A stretch of DNA of 7,554 bases from Acidimicrobiaceae bacterium (GCA_003152555.1 PMAL01000058.1:3377-10930), one strand, 5' to 3'; shown: positions 1 to 7,079, numbered from the stretch's first letter. The notes: generated from the letters alone by a model not told the origin. A program made the numbers and translations.

Positions 1-2
1 AG

Positions 3-905
3 ACATGGTTGATAGAACCAAAGCCCCTCGATGAAGCCAAACTCCAGTGGCGACCGGGAGTGAAACTCGGTGTGCAACCAGGTTCGTGGAGCCACATGAA
101 TGAATGGTTTGGTCCGGTACTCGCCGTCATGGCGGCGCCCGATTTTGCGACCGCATTGTCATGGCAGAACCAGGTCCCTTATGGCCTCACCGCGGGGCTC
201 CACTCGCTCGACGAGCAGGAGTGCCAATTTTGGATTGATCATGTGGAAGCCGGCAACGTCTATCTCAATCGCGGTATCACCGGCGCGGTTGTACGCCGCC
301 AGCCTTTTGGTGGTTGGAAGCGCAGCAGCGTCGGTCCTACCGCGAAAGCCGGTGGTCCCAACTACGTCAACTGTCTGCGGCGCTGGCCGCGACTGATTGA
401 TGTCGACATGGCGAAGGACGAGTTGACAACGTGGTGGCGGAACTTTGGATCAAAGGCTCGCGACGAATCCGGACTCCTGGTCGAAGTCAATGAGCATCGA
501 TACCGTCACAACTTGGCTCCGATCGTGGCCCGAATCGACGAATCCTTTGGTGTCGATGCGTTTAGGTACGTCGGAGGTATCGCCGCGCTGACGGGTGCGA
601 AGATCTCGTTCAGCGCGAGAAGTGGCATAAAGGGAATCGACAATATCACCGAAGAGGACGTGGACCAGCTCGTCGAACGAAGTGGGACTATTGGCAAAGT
701 TCGTTGGCTCAGCGAGGAAGTTGCGCCCGTCAGCGCGCTGTTAGAGCGTGGCGTCACTACTGACCGGCGACCGTTGACTCAGGCGGGGGACGTGGAGGGC
801 CCACGATGGTTGAGTGAGCAGAGCGTCGCAATGACTCGCCATCGATACGGCAACGTCAACGCCGGCCCCAAGCCAATTTGCCGTGGTCTGGGTGACGACG
901 AGTGA
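3..905 (+). CDS. putA: Bifunctional proline dehydrogenase / L-glutamate gamma-semialdehyde dehydrogenase (PutA), C-terminal part, 5' end outside window
   Basis: The reading frame is open to the left edge and ends in TGA at 903-905, so about 300 C-terminal residues are visible. The first third is the end of an aldehyde dehydrogenase fold of the P5C dehydrogenase type: FGPVL at nt 108-122, then PFGGWKRSS from nt 303 followed by AGGPNYV, the usual end of the catalytic and oligomerisation region. The catalytic Cys and Glu lie upstream of the window. The remaining roughly 170 residues form the extra tail typical of actinobacterial PutA, ending in RHRYGN (nt 837-854). The enzyme oxidises glutamate semialdehyde to glutamate with NAD+. 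The proline dehydrogenase half is inferred from family architecture and is not seen; a monofunctional P5C dehydrogenase is the alternative. The gene is followed by a hairpin and is separate from the B12 operon. Confidence 0.85.
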   Translation, partial: TWLIEPKPLDEAKLQWRPGVKLGVQPGSWSHMNEWFGPVLAVMAAPDFATALSWQNQVPYGLTAGLHSLDEQECQFWIDHVEAGNVYLNRGITGAVVRRQPFGGWKRSSVGPTAKAGGPNYVNCLRRWPRLIDVDMAKDELTTWWRNFGSKARDESGLLVEVNEHRYRHNLAPIVARIDESFGVDAFRYVGGIAALTGAKISFSARSGIKGIDNITEEDVDQLVERSGTIGKVRWLSEEVAPVSALLERGVTTDRRPLTQAGDVEGPRWLSEQSVAMTRHRYGNVNAGPKPICRGLGDDE

Positions 906-910
906 GCCGG

Positions 911-940
911 CAAGCTTCTTAATTTGAGGCTTGATGTTCT
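911..940 (+). terminator. Terminator-like hairpin after putA
   Basis: Bases 911-918 (CAAGCTTC) pair with 926-933 (GAGGCTTG), one pair being T-G, around a 7-base AT-rich loop. The stem lies 5 bases after the PutA stop codon. The run that follows (ATGTTCT) is only partly T-rich, so efficiency is uncertain. It fits the end of the putA transcript and separates it from the riboswitch leader. Any promoter for the B12 operon must lie in roughly 920-965, but no -35/-10 pair with good spacing stands out. Confidence 0.4.
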
Positions 941-965
941 CAGACAACGCTGCTTCACATGAGAT

Positions 966-1074
966 AAGGTCGTAATCGCCTCGCGGCAGCGAAGTCGGTG
1001 AGATTCCGACGCTGTCCCGCAACTGTAAGTGGCCTTCGTGAGAAGCCCATATAGCCAGGTCGCCTTCCGCGAGG
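966..1074 (+). promoter_or_regulatory. Cobalamin riboswitch aptamer
   Basis: This leader RNA binds adenosylcobalamin or a related cobalamin. The conserved core is plain: CAGC at 987-990 pairs with GCTG at 1011-1014, and GTCGG at 994-998 pairs with CCGAC at 1006-1010, with the bulged GAA (991-993) and the GGTGAGATTCC segment between. The near-invariant CCCGCAACTGTAA follows at 1016-1028. The B12 box is at 1052-1068 (TAGCCAGGTCGCCTTCC). A side hairpin is possible at 1031-1047. Closing helices are possible as 966-972 with 1061-1066, or as a perfect 8-base match of 979-986 to 1067-1074; the two cross each other and may be alternatives. It sits directly upstream of btuF, so ligand-dependent repression of uptake is expected. 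Confidence 0.93.
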
Positions 1075-1113
1075 AGATTTGAAAGACAGCTCTCGAGGTA
1101 AGGAGCGGTCGTT

Positions 1114-1161
1114 CGGATATCCATCCGTCGTCCAAACCACTTCGACGGAAAGGAGATATCC
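1114..1161 (+). promoter_or_regulatory. Riboswitch expression platform: hairpin enclosing the btuF ribosome binding site
   Basis: An outer helix pairs 1115-1121 (GGATATC) with 1155-1161 (GATATCC). An inner helix pairs 1124-1130 (TCCGTCG) with 1143-1149 (CGACGGA). The Shine-Dalgarno AAGGAG (1150-1155) is trapped between the two 3' arms, immediately before the ATG at 1162. A competing small hairpin, 1114-1118 (CGGAT) with 1123-1127 (ATCCG), uses the 5' arms of both helices and would free the site. The hairpin loop CCACTT (1137-1142) is complementary to AAGTGG (1027-1032) in the aptamer next to ACTGT, suggesting the loop-loop contact known for this class. The pairings are seen in the sequence; translational control is inferred. 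Confidence 0.7.
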
Positions 1162-2079
1162 ATGTTCAAGACCCTCCGTTTCGTCCTTGCACTCATGTTG
1201 GGTGCACTGGCGTTACCCCTATTCAGCGATTCGTTCGCGGGGGCCTCGTCGGCACCGAGCCCCCAGTGCGTTGTGTCGCTCTCACCCACGGCCACCGAGA
1301 CGCTCTTCGCCATCGGCGCGGGGTCACAGGTCCAAGCGGTTGACACTGATTCGGACTATCCAACAACGGGACTGCCCACGAAGCGAATCAATGCCCTCAA
1401 CCCCAGTGTTGAAGCGATCCTGGGCATTTGCAAGTCAACGTCGTCGCACCCATCAACGAAGCCTGACTTGGTCGTGATCTCCTATGACGCCAACTCGATT
1501 CAGCAAAAACTGACCGGCCTCGGCGTCAAGGTGGTGTTCCAGGACGCCGCGACATCGGTTGGCAATGCGCTCGGCCAAATTCGCCAATTGGGACGGTTGA
1601 CCGGTCACGTTGCTAAGGCGAACGCGCTGGCGAGTTCACTCCGCGCCACCATCACGGCAGACATGAAGTCAATACCGCCGCATCCCACTAAGAAGATCAC
1701 TGTCTATTACGAGGTCGCCACTCATCCGTACTACTCGCTCACGAGCCAGACCTTCGTGGGCTCACTCATGAAGTCGTTGGGACTGATCAACATTGCTGAC
1801 GCCGACTCAACGACCGCTGACGCTGGTTATCCCCAACTGAGCGCGGAGTACATCATCAGCGCGAATCCGAAGCTGATCTTCCTGGACGACTCGCAGACAC
1901 CGGCAAATGTTGCTAAGCGACCGGGCTTTAGCAAAGTGAGCGCGGTCGAGAACAACAACGTGATCGCCCTCAACGAGGACATTGCCTCGCGTTGGGGCCC
2001 ACGTCTAGGTCTCTTGATGAATCAGTTGACCGCTGTTGTCGAGTCCACGCTTAATGAGCCAAAACTCTGGAAGAAGTAG
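1162..2079 (+). CDS. btuF: Vitamin B12 ABC transporter substrate-binding protein
   Basis: A 305-residue extracytoplasmic binding protein of the BtuF/FepB (helical-backbone) family, expected to deliver cobalamin to the BtuCD permease. Residues 1-28 form a Sec signal peptide (K3 and R6, hydrophobic 7-20, AGA near 26-28). The domain opens with VVSLSPTATETLFAIG (37-52), and SDYP (64-67) matches the family's ligand-cleft motif. E84 (in NPSVEAIL) and E229 (in LSAEYI) occupy the places of the two glutamates that dock on BtuC arginines. The only cysteines are C36 and C90, a possible disulfide. C36 is not in a lipobox, so this is not an obvious lipoprotein, which is odd for a monoderm. The start is set by AAAGGAG (1149-1155), 6 bases upstream. 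The family also binds haem and siderophores; the riboswitch argues for B12. Confidence 0.87.
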   Translation: MFKTLRFVLALMLGALALPLFSDSFAGASSAPSPQCVVSLSPTATETLFAIGAGSQVQAVDTDSDYPTTGLPTKRINALNPSVEAILGICKSTSSHPSTKPDLVVISYDANSIQQKLTGLGVKVVFQDAATSVGNALGQIRQLGRLTGHVAKANALASSLRATITADMKSIPPHPTKKITVYYEVATHPYYSLTSQTFVGSLMKSLGLINIADADSTTADAGYPQLSAEYIISANPKLIFLDDSQTPANVAKRPGFSKVSAVENNNVIALNEDIASRWGPRLGLLMNQLTAVVESTLNEPKLWKK

Positions 2080-3122
2080 TGCTCAACGCCAACCCACCGA
2101 CCGGGCGCCGCATGGCGCTGGTGACGATACTGACGCTTCTTGGTCTGTGCGTTGCCGTGGTCTGTGGGTTGGCCATCGGGCCCATTCCGATTGGCACGAT
2201 GCGTATTATCGGCTCCATATTCAGCCGCATCGGCATTGGCCACAGCACGCTGAACTCGACGCAGTTCAGCATCGTCTGGCAGTTGCGCGCCCCTCGTCTC
2301 GTGCTGGGGCTGCTCGCGGGCGCGATGCTGTCGGTGGCGGGCGGTACCTATCAGGGCGTCTTTCGCAACCCTTTGGCCGATCCCTATCTGCTGGGCGTCG
2401 CCGCCGGCGCCGGACTGGGCGCGACGTTCGCGATCATGGACATCGGTGGCGGCACCTACACCCCCACCTGGACTCCGTTATTGGCCTTTGCCGGCGCGAT
2501 GGTGGCCGTCTCAATCACCTGGATCATCGGCGGCCGCGGATTGCGTTCGAGCGCCTCGACGTTGATCCTGGCGGGTGTAGCCGTCGCCGCGTTGCTCACA
2601 AGCCTGCAGACGTATCTACAACAGCAGGCGTCGGCCCAGTCGCTCGCCCGGGTGTACATCTGGCTGCTCGGTAGTTTGGCGAGTGCGAGCTGGAGTTCCG
2701 TCGACCTGGTACTGCCCTACGTGCTCGTGTGCGTCATGATTTGCGTCGCCGCCGGTCGGGCGCTCGACGTCATGAGCGTTGGCGAAGATGAATCGCGTTC
2801 CTTGGGCGTGCCCGTGCGCCGGGTGCGCTTCATCGTGATCGCCGCCTCGTCACTGGGCACTGCGGCCATTGTGTCGGCGGTCGGGCTGATTGGATTTGTT
2901 GGCATCATCGTGCCCCACATCGTCCGGCTCTTGGTGGGCACTTCCTACCGTCGCATCCTGCCGCTCTCGGTGGCTTTTGGTGCCGCCTTCCTCGTCTTCG
3001 CCGACACCATTGCGCGCACGGTGATTGCGCCGTCCGAGTTGCCACTCGGCGTGGTCACGGCTCTCGTCGGTGCCCCGGTGTTTGTGTTGATCCTGAGCTT
3101 CCGCAGGCAGCTCGTGCGATGA
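2079..3122 (+). CDS. btuC: Vitamin B12 ABC transporter permease (FecCD/BtuC family)
   Basis: A 347-residue integral membrane protein, the normal length for the family, with about ten hydrophobic segments. The family hallmark G-TYQGVFRNPLADPYLLGV begins at residue 88. The cytoplasmic coupling region reads GEDESRSLGVPVRRVR, which contacts the ATPase. It is followed by SAVGLIGFVGIIVPHIVRLLVG and, near the end, PSELPLGVVTALVGAPVF. It forms the translocation pore as a homodimer. The GTG start overlaps the btuF TAG by one base (TAGTG), with GGAAG at 2069-2073 as ribosome binding site; an in-frame ATG at 2112 is the alternative start. The overlap indicates translational coupling to btuF and so to the riboswitch. 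Confidence 0.9.
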   Translation: MLNANPPTGRRMALVTILTLLGLCVAVVCGLAIGPIPIGTMRIIGSIFSRIGIGHSTLNSTQFSIVWQLRAPRLVLGLLAGAMLSVAGGTYQGVFRNPLADPYLLGVAAGAGLGATFAIMDIGGGTYTPTWTPLLAFAGAMVAVSITWIIGGRGLRSSASTLILAGVAVAALLTSLQTYLQQQASAQSLARVYIWLLGSLASASWSSVDLVLPYVLVCVMICVAAGRALDVMSVGEDESRSLGVPVRRVRFIVIAASSLGTAAIVSAVGLIGFVGIIVPHIVRLLVGTSYRRILPLSVAFGAAFLVFADTIARTVIAPSELPLGVVTALVGAPVFVLILSFRRQLVR

Positions 3123-3892
3123 GCATTGTCAATATTGACTCCCTGACGGTCAAGGCCGGCAACAAGATTCTGGTGTCTGACGTTTCGCTCGACATTGAAC
3201 CGGGTACCTGGTGCACCATCATCGGGCCGAACGGCGCGGGCAAGACGTCTCTCGTTGAGACGCTCGCGGGGCTGCGACGTGCCGCGAGCGGTTCCGTGTC
3301 AATTTCGGGTACTCAGCTCAGCACGATGAACGAACGCGAGCGTGCGCTCGTCGTCTCCTTGGTGCCCCAGCACCCCGAAATTCCGGCCGGCATGACCGTG
3401 AGGGAGTACGTCTCCCTTGGCCGATCGCCCTACCACGGTCTGCTGCACGCACCAAGTGACAACGATCGACGGATTGTCGACTCGGTGTTCGAGCGTCTGT
3501 CACTACAAGAGTTTTCCGAGCGTGACGTTGTGACGCTCTCGGGCGGTGAGCGTCAACGCATGGTCTTGGGTCGCGCGCTCGCCCAATCGACCTCGGTGAT
3601 TGTGCTCGACGAGCCCATTACCGGACTCGACCTGCGCCACCAGATGGGCCTGCTGGAACTGCTTAAGGCCCAGGTCGAACAGTGCGGTCTCACCGTGGTG
3701 GCGACCATGCACGACCTCACGCTGGCTGGACAATTCGCCGACCGCCTGGTCCTGCTCGACAAGGGAAAGGTCGTCCTTGACGGACCCGCTGGTCAAGTAG
3801 TGCGCAGTCACGAACTCGCCCAGTGCTACGGGATGAACTTGCGGGTCATTGACGTTGACGGCGCCGACGTAGTGGTGCCGGTTCGTTCGTAA
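3119..3892 (+). CDS. btuD: Vitamin B12 ABC transporter ATP-binding protein
   Basis: A 257-residue ABC ATPase that powers BtuC. Visible elements in order: Walker A GPNGAGKT (36-43), the Q-loop in LVPQHPEIPAGMTVREYVSLGRSPY, the signature LSGGERQR (140-147), Walker B VIVLDEP (160-166) with catalytic E165, and the H-loop histidine H198 in ATMHDLT. All key residues are intact. The sequence type is that of the FepC/BtuD/FhuC group, matching the FecCD permease. The ATG overlaps the btuC stop (ATGA), and only a weak AGG lies 11 bases upstream, so translation probably depends on coupling. It is the last gene of the operon; a 120-base gap follows. Confidence 0.92.
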   Translation: MSIVNIDSLTVKAGNKILVSDVSLDIEPGTWCTIIGPNGAGKTSLVETLAGLRRAASGSVSISGTQLSTMNERERALVVSLVPQHPEIPAGMTVREYVSLGRSPYHGLLHAPSDNDRRIVDSVFERLSLQEFSERDVVTLSGGERQRMVLGRALAQSTSVIVLDEPITGLDLRHQMGLLELLKAQVEQCGLTVVATMHDLTLAGQFADRLVLLDKGKVVLDGPAGQVVRSHELAQCYGMNLRVIDVDGADVVVPVRS

Positions 3893-3928
3893 TCGATGAA
3901 GTCGTTAGGTTGCGTCCGACCGAATGAT

Positions 3929-3948
3929 CGCTCGTATGAGCGCTCTTT
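3929..3948 (+). terminator. Weak terminator-like hairpin after btuD
   Basis: CGCTC (3929-3933) pairs with GAGCG (3938-3942) around GTAT and is followed by CTCTTT. The stem has only five pairs and the T-run is short, so this is a candidate only. It lies 36 bases after the btuD stop and would separate the B12 operon from the pyruvate kinase gene. Confidence 0.3.
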
Positions 3949-3983
3949 CACGTTGACGTAACAACCCGGTCATTTCAATCTTC

Positions 3984-4005
3984 TAGACTGATATAAAAAC
4001 GGGGG
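3984..4005 (+). promoter_or_regulatory. Possible -10 region and ribosome binding site of the pyruvate kinase gene
   Basis: An AT-rich block contains TAGACT (3984-3989) and TATAAA (3992-3997), either of which could be a -10 element. A TTGACG at 3953-3958 looks like a -35 box but is 25 or 33 bases away, too far for a standard promoter. GGGGG at 4001-4005 lies 7 bases before the GTG start and is the likely ribosome binding site. If TATAAA is used, the leader would be very short. Confidence 0.3.
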
Positions 4006-4012
4006 AATATTT

Positions 4013-5431
4013 GTGCGGCGCACGCGAATTGTTGCGACTATTGGTCCGGCTTCTGACGACGATCGGGTCATAAAGGAACTCATTGGCGCCGGCGTCGATG
4101 TCTTCCGTCTGTCCTTTGCGCACGGCGACATTCCTTCCGGCATCGAACGATTGCGCCGCATCCGCGCCCTTGCGCCCGATCTCGCGCTCATGGTCGATAT
4201 TCCCGGTCCCAAGATCCGTGCGGGATCTTTCGGCACGACACCGGTTGAGCTGCAGTTGGCCTCAGAAATCGAATTGGTGGGCGGCTTTGATGAGCAGTCC
4301 ACCGCAGCACGGATTTCTGTAGAGCGCCTAGGCGTGTTGCCGATGCTGAGAATTGGCGACAAGATCCATATTGGCGATGGCGGCGTCTCGCTCGACGTCA
4401 TTTCCACGGGCAAGAACGTGCGGGCGATCGTCAGCTCGGGCGGCACAGTACAGGGCAAGCCCGGGCTCTCGTTGCCATCGTCGATCCTCGACGGGCGCCT
4501 TCCCACTGACGAGGACCGCGAGCGTCTCGAGGCCCTGCGCGGTGAATCCTTCGACATTCTTGCCATCTCGTTCGTCCGCTCGGCCTTTGACATTGTCTCG
4601 GTGAGGACCGTGCTCTCTCGCAGCGACGTCATGATGATGGCCAAGATAGAAACGAGTGAAGGCATTGAAAACCTCGGTGAAATCATCGAGGTGTCTGATG
4701 CGATCATGGTGGCCCGCGGTGACCTGGGCGTCCGAATGCCAATTGAAGAAGTGCCGCACCTGCAAAAAGAGATTGTGTTGCAGGGCATTCGCTACGCCCG
4801 CCCCGTCGTGGTGGCGACTCAGATGCTCGAATCAATGACGCACGCCCAAGTGCCCACACGTGCCGAGGTGACCGACGTTGCCAACGCCGTACTCGACGGC
4901 GCGAGCGCCGTGATGCTGAGTGGCGAAACGGCAATTGGCGATGATCCGGTTGGGGTCGTGGTCACTATGGACCGCATCATTCGACGAGCGGAGAAGTCAT
5001 TCGACTACGTGACGTGGGGCGCGACGCTCGGGATTCAACACATCACCGACACGGCGTCGCACGCGATTCGCATCACGGGCGCGATTACGGGCGCGGCGTG
5101 GCGCGCGGCGATGGAAGAAGACGCCGTGGCGATCGTGGCGTGCACTCGCTCGGGCATGACCGCACGGGCTATCTCGCGTTTTCGTCCACCGATGCCGATC
5201 GTGGCCATTACTCCGAGTGAAGCCACGGCCCGTCAGATGCGCTGCTCCTGGGGCGTGCAAGAGATATATCTCTCACCGGCGACCGACATCGGTGATCTCT
5301 GTGATTTCGCAGTGACGCAGATCAAGCTATCTGGACTGGCCAAGTCTGGCGACACCGTCGTCGTCATGGCCGGCTCTGCGTCTGGTGGTGCCGCCATCAC
5401 CGACACGGTGCGCATGATCATTGTTCCGTGA
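4013..5431 (+). CDS. pyk: Pyruvate kinase with an atypical cation site
   Basis: A 472-residue enzyme, normal length, catalysing phosphoenolpyruvate + ADP to pyruvate + ATP in glycolysis. The N-terminus RRTRIVATIGPAS is typical. Catalytic residues are kept: R32, K211 and E213 (in AKIET), D237 (in ARGDLGV), T269 (in VATQMLES) and the PTRAEVTDVANAVLDGASAVMLSGET block. The potassium-site region is unusual. The normal NFSHG is SFAHG (S34, A36), and the normal DTKGPEIR is DIPGPKIR (D62, I63, P64, K67). Lys in place of the Glu of GPEIR marks potassium-independent pyruvate kinases, but loss of the Asn/Ser pair goes further than usual. B and C domains are present. The GTG start is supported by GGGGG just upstream; upstream in-frame extension is short. 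Confidence 0.93.
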   Translation: MRRTRIVATIGPASDDDRVIKELIGAGVDVFRLSFAHGDIPSGIERLRRIRALAPDLALMVDIPGPKIRAGSFGTTPVELQLASEIELVGGFDEQSTAARISVERLGVLPMLRIGDKIHIGDGGVSLDVISTGKNVRAIVSSGGTVQGKPGLSLPSSILDGRLPTDEDRERLEALRGESFDILAISFVRSAFDIVSVRTVLSRSDVMMMAKIETSEGIENLGEIIEVSDAIMVARGDLGVRMPIEEVPHLQKEIVLQGIRYARPVVVATQMLESMTHAQVPTRAEVTDVANAVLDGASAVMLSGETAIGDDPVGVVVTMDRIIRRAEKSFDYVTWGATLGIQHITDTASHAIRITGAITGAAWRAAMEEDAVAIVACTRSGMTARAISRFRPPMPIVAITPSEATARQMRCSWGVQEIYLSPATDIGDLCDFAVTQIKLSGLAKSGDTVVVMAGSASGGAAITDTVRMIIVP

Positions 5432-5436
5432 TCGCT

Positions 5437-5448
5437 ACGCCACGGCGT
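5437..5448. repeat. Small inverted repeat between pyk and xylB
   Basis: ACGCC and GGCGT flank a two-base centre (AC), giving an even dyad in the 71-base gap after the pyruvate kinase stop. It is long enough for a small operator half-site pair or a minimal hairpin, but there is no T-run. The overlapping string CTACGCCACG (5435-5444) recurs after xylB at 6995-7004. Confidence 0.3.
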
Positions 5449-5489
5449 GAGTACTTCGGCCAGCGGAGTTCATAAAGCGTTGGCTCCAG

Positions 5490-5502
5490 TAGTGTTGCGA
5501 AA
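5490..5502 (+). promoter_or_regulatory. Possible -10 element for leaderless xylB transcription
   Basis: TAGTGT (5490-5495) fits the TANNNT pattern of actinobacterial -10 boxes and lies 7 bases before the xylB ATG, where transcription would begin at or next to the start codon. No Shine-Dalgarno is present before the ATG and no convincing -35 is seen. Cotranscription with pyk across the 71-base gap is equally possible. Confidence 0.25.
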
Positions 5503-6960
5503 ATGCCCCTCGTAGCTGGCATTGATTCTTCTACGCAGTCGACGAAGGTCGAGTTGCGCGACGTGGCGACGGGCGTTGTCATCGGAACGGGACGTTCGCC
5601 TCATACCGCGACGACCCCTCCGCTCAGTGAGCAAGATCCTTCGGTGTGGTGGGCGGCACTCGTACTGGCATTGGGTCAGGCCGTGGCGTCAGCCGATCAC
5701 GCGAATCCCGCTCGAGAGATCGTAGCGTTGGCGGTCGCCGGTCAACAGCACGGCCTCGTGGTGTTGGACCGTGACGGTGAGGTCATACGACCGGCCAAAT
5801 TGTGGAACGATACGCAGTCGTCGCCTGATGCTGACCACTTACTCGAGAAACTCTCCGCGACGGGGTGGGCGGAGGCGTGCGGCAGCATCCCCGTTGCGGC
5901 CTTCACCATTACGAAGCTGGCGTGGCTACGACGGTGCGAACCCGATTCATTCGCCAAATTGGCGCACGTGCTCTTGCCGCACGATTGGCTCAACTTCAAG
6001 CTCACTGGCAATTTCGTTACCGACCGCGGTGACGCGTCGGGAACGGGCTACTGGTCTGCGGCTGAGCATGAATACCGACTGGACCTGCTCTCATTGGTGG
6101 ACGACCAACGAGAGTGGAGCGGCGTCCTTCCCGAAGTGCGTGGACCCCGGGAGATGGCTGGCGTCCTTTCTCATGACGCCGCCACTGAGTTAGGGCTCGA
6201 AGCCGGTACGCCGGTGGCTATTGGCACGGGCGACAACATGGCCGGTGCGTTGGGCCTTGGTCTTAACGCCGGCGACGTCGCCATCTCGATTGGCACATCG
6301 GGGACCGTCTTTACTACGAGCATGCGTGCGACCCACGATCCCTCGGGGGCGGTCGCTGGTTTCGCCGATGCGACCGGAAACTTCCTGCCATTGGTGTGCA
6401 CGCTCAACGCGTCTATGGTGACCGATTCGATTCGAGGTCTGCTCTCGCTAGATCACGCGGAGTTCGACGAGCTCGCTCTTTCGGCGCCCAGTGGGTCGGG
6501 TGGGCTCTCGCTCGTTCCTTATTTTGCCGGTGAACGCACTCCCAATCGACCTAACGCCTCGGGCTCACTGCACGGCATCCGCACCGATGTGAACCGAGAA
6601 AACCTCGCCCGCTCGGCGTTCGAAGGAGTGGTCTGCGGATTACTCGATGGCTTGGACGCGCTCGCGGCGGCCGGTGTCGCGACGGATTCGGGACGACTGG
6701 TGTTGATTGGCGGCGGGGCGCAGTCAACTGCCTATCGCCAGGTGTTAGCGACGCTCGCCGAACGCGACGTCACCGTGCCCGACGACAGTGAAATTGTGTC
6801 GGCGGGCGCCGGCGTGCAGGCAGCCGCACTCGCGACGAGATCTGACGTTGGCGAAATTGCGCGATCGTGGGAACTCGGACTCGGCGCACACGTTGAACCA
6901 GAGACGTGTGATGTCGCCGCGCATGAAGTTCGCACACGTTACGCGAAGGCGCGCGCGTGA
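5503..6960 (+). CDS. xylB: Xylulokinase (FGGY carbohydrate kinase)
   Basis: A 485-residue kinase of normal length that phosphorylates D-xylulose to xylulose 5-phosphate for the pentose phosphate pathway. The N-terminal phosphate-binding motif is GIDSSTQSTK, with D8. The substrate-side motifs GQQHG (80-84) and LWND (100-103) are characteristic of xylulokinase. LPHDWLNFKLTG and DRGDASGTGYW follow. The catalytic base is D244 in IGTGDNMAGA, then ISIGTSGTVF and the C-terminal ATP-site motif LIGGGAQS near residue 403. No key residue is missing. No xylose isomerase or sugar transporter gene lies in the window, so the pathway context is not shown; another ketose substrate cannot be excluded. The ATG at 5503 lacks a ribosome binding site but begins exactly at the family N-terminus. 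Confidence 0.94.
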   Translation: MPLVAGIDSSTQSTKVELRDVATGVVIGTGRSPHTATTPPLSEQDPSVWWAALVLALGQAVASADHANPAREIVALAVAGQQHGLVVLDRDGEVIRPAKLWNDTQSSPDADHLLEKLSATGWAEACGSIPVAAFTITKLAWLRRCEPDSFAKLAHVLLPHDWLNFKLTGNFVTDRGDASGTGYWSAAEHEYRLDLLSLVDDQREWSGVLPEVRGPREMAGVLSHDAATELGLEAGTPVAIGTGDNMAGALGLGLNAGDVAISIGTSGTVFTTSMRATHDPSGAVAGFADATGNFLPLVCTLNASMVTDSIRGLLSLDHAEFDELALSAPSGSGGLSLVPYFAGERTPNRPNASGSLHGIRTDVNRENLARSAFEGVVCGLLDGLDALAAAGVATDSGRLVLIGGGAQSTAYRQVLATLAERDVTVPDDSEIVSAGAGVQAAALATRSDVGEIARSWELGLGAHVEPETCDVAAHEVRTRYAKARA

Positions 6961-6971
6961 CGTGCATTCAT

Positions 6972-6996
6972 CTTCGTCCCAGTGACGAAGGTTTCT
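6972..6996 (+). terminator. Terminator-like hairpin after xylB
   Basis: CTTCGTC (6972-6978) pairs perfectly with GACGAAG (6984-6990) around the five-base loop CCAGT, 11 bases after the xylB stop, followed by GTTTCT. The position and seven-pair stem fit a terminator; the T-run is imperfect. Confidence 0.45.
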
Positions 6997-7008
6997 ACGC
7001 CACGTCCC

Positions 7009-7021
7009 AGGTGAGTCACCT
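7009..7021. repeat. Perfect 13-base dyad in the xylB downstream region
   Basis: AGGTGA and TCACCT flank a single central G, a perfect odd palindrome. It could be an operator for a dimeric regulator or part of a folded transcript end. No regulator gene nearby can be tied to it. Confidence 0.35.
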
Positions 7022-7041
7022 TGCGTTTCAACGAGACCCAT

Positions 7042-7079
7042 CTATCGGTTTTGGTTCAAGACGTAACCAATGCCGATAG
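7042..7079. repeat. Long imperfect inverted repeat (38-base hairpin)
   Basis: CTATCGG (7042-7048) pairs with CCGATAG (7073-7079), and TTGGTT (7051-7056) with AACCAA (7065-7070). This leaves an internal two-by-two loop and the apical loop CAAGACGT: thirteen pairs in all. There is no T-run on either strand, so it is not a textbook terminator. It overlaps the 3' half of a doubtful small ORF on the minus strand. It may be a structured RNA end or a repetitive-element relic. Confidence 0.55.

Noticed and set aside
1261..1275. C36 of BtuF as a lipoprotein attachment cysteine
   Set aside because: The preceding residues PSPQ do not fit a lipobox and the cysteine is about 16 residues beyond the hydrophobic core.
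741..1346. A 201-codon open frame on the minus strand across the putA end, the riboswitch and btuF
   Set aside because: It is antisense to two well-supported genes and to a conserved riboswitch, and its protein resembles no family I know.
2036..2674. A 212-codon plus-strand frame overlapping btuF and btuC
   Set aside because: It is Arg/His-rich, out of frame with the clear permease gene, and has no recognisable motif.
3953..3989. TTGACG with TAGACT as a sigma-70 type promoter for pyk
   Set aside because: The 25-base spacing is far outside the normal range; only the -10 region was kept, at low confidence.
3970..4788. A 272-codon minus-strand frame opposite pyruvate kinase
   Set aside because: The protein is Ser/Arg/Thr-rich without domain features, as expected of the antisense of a GC-rich gene.
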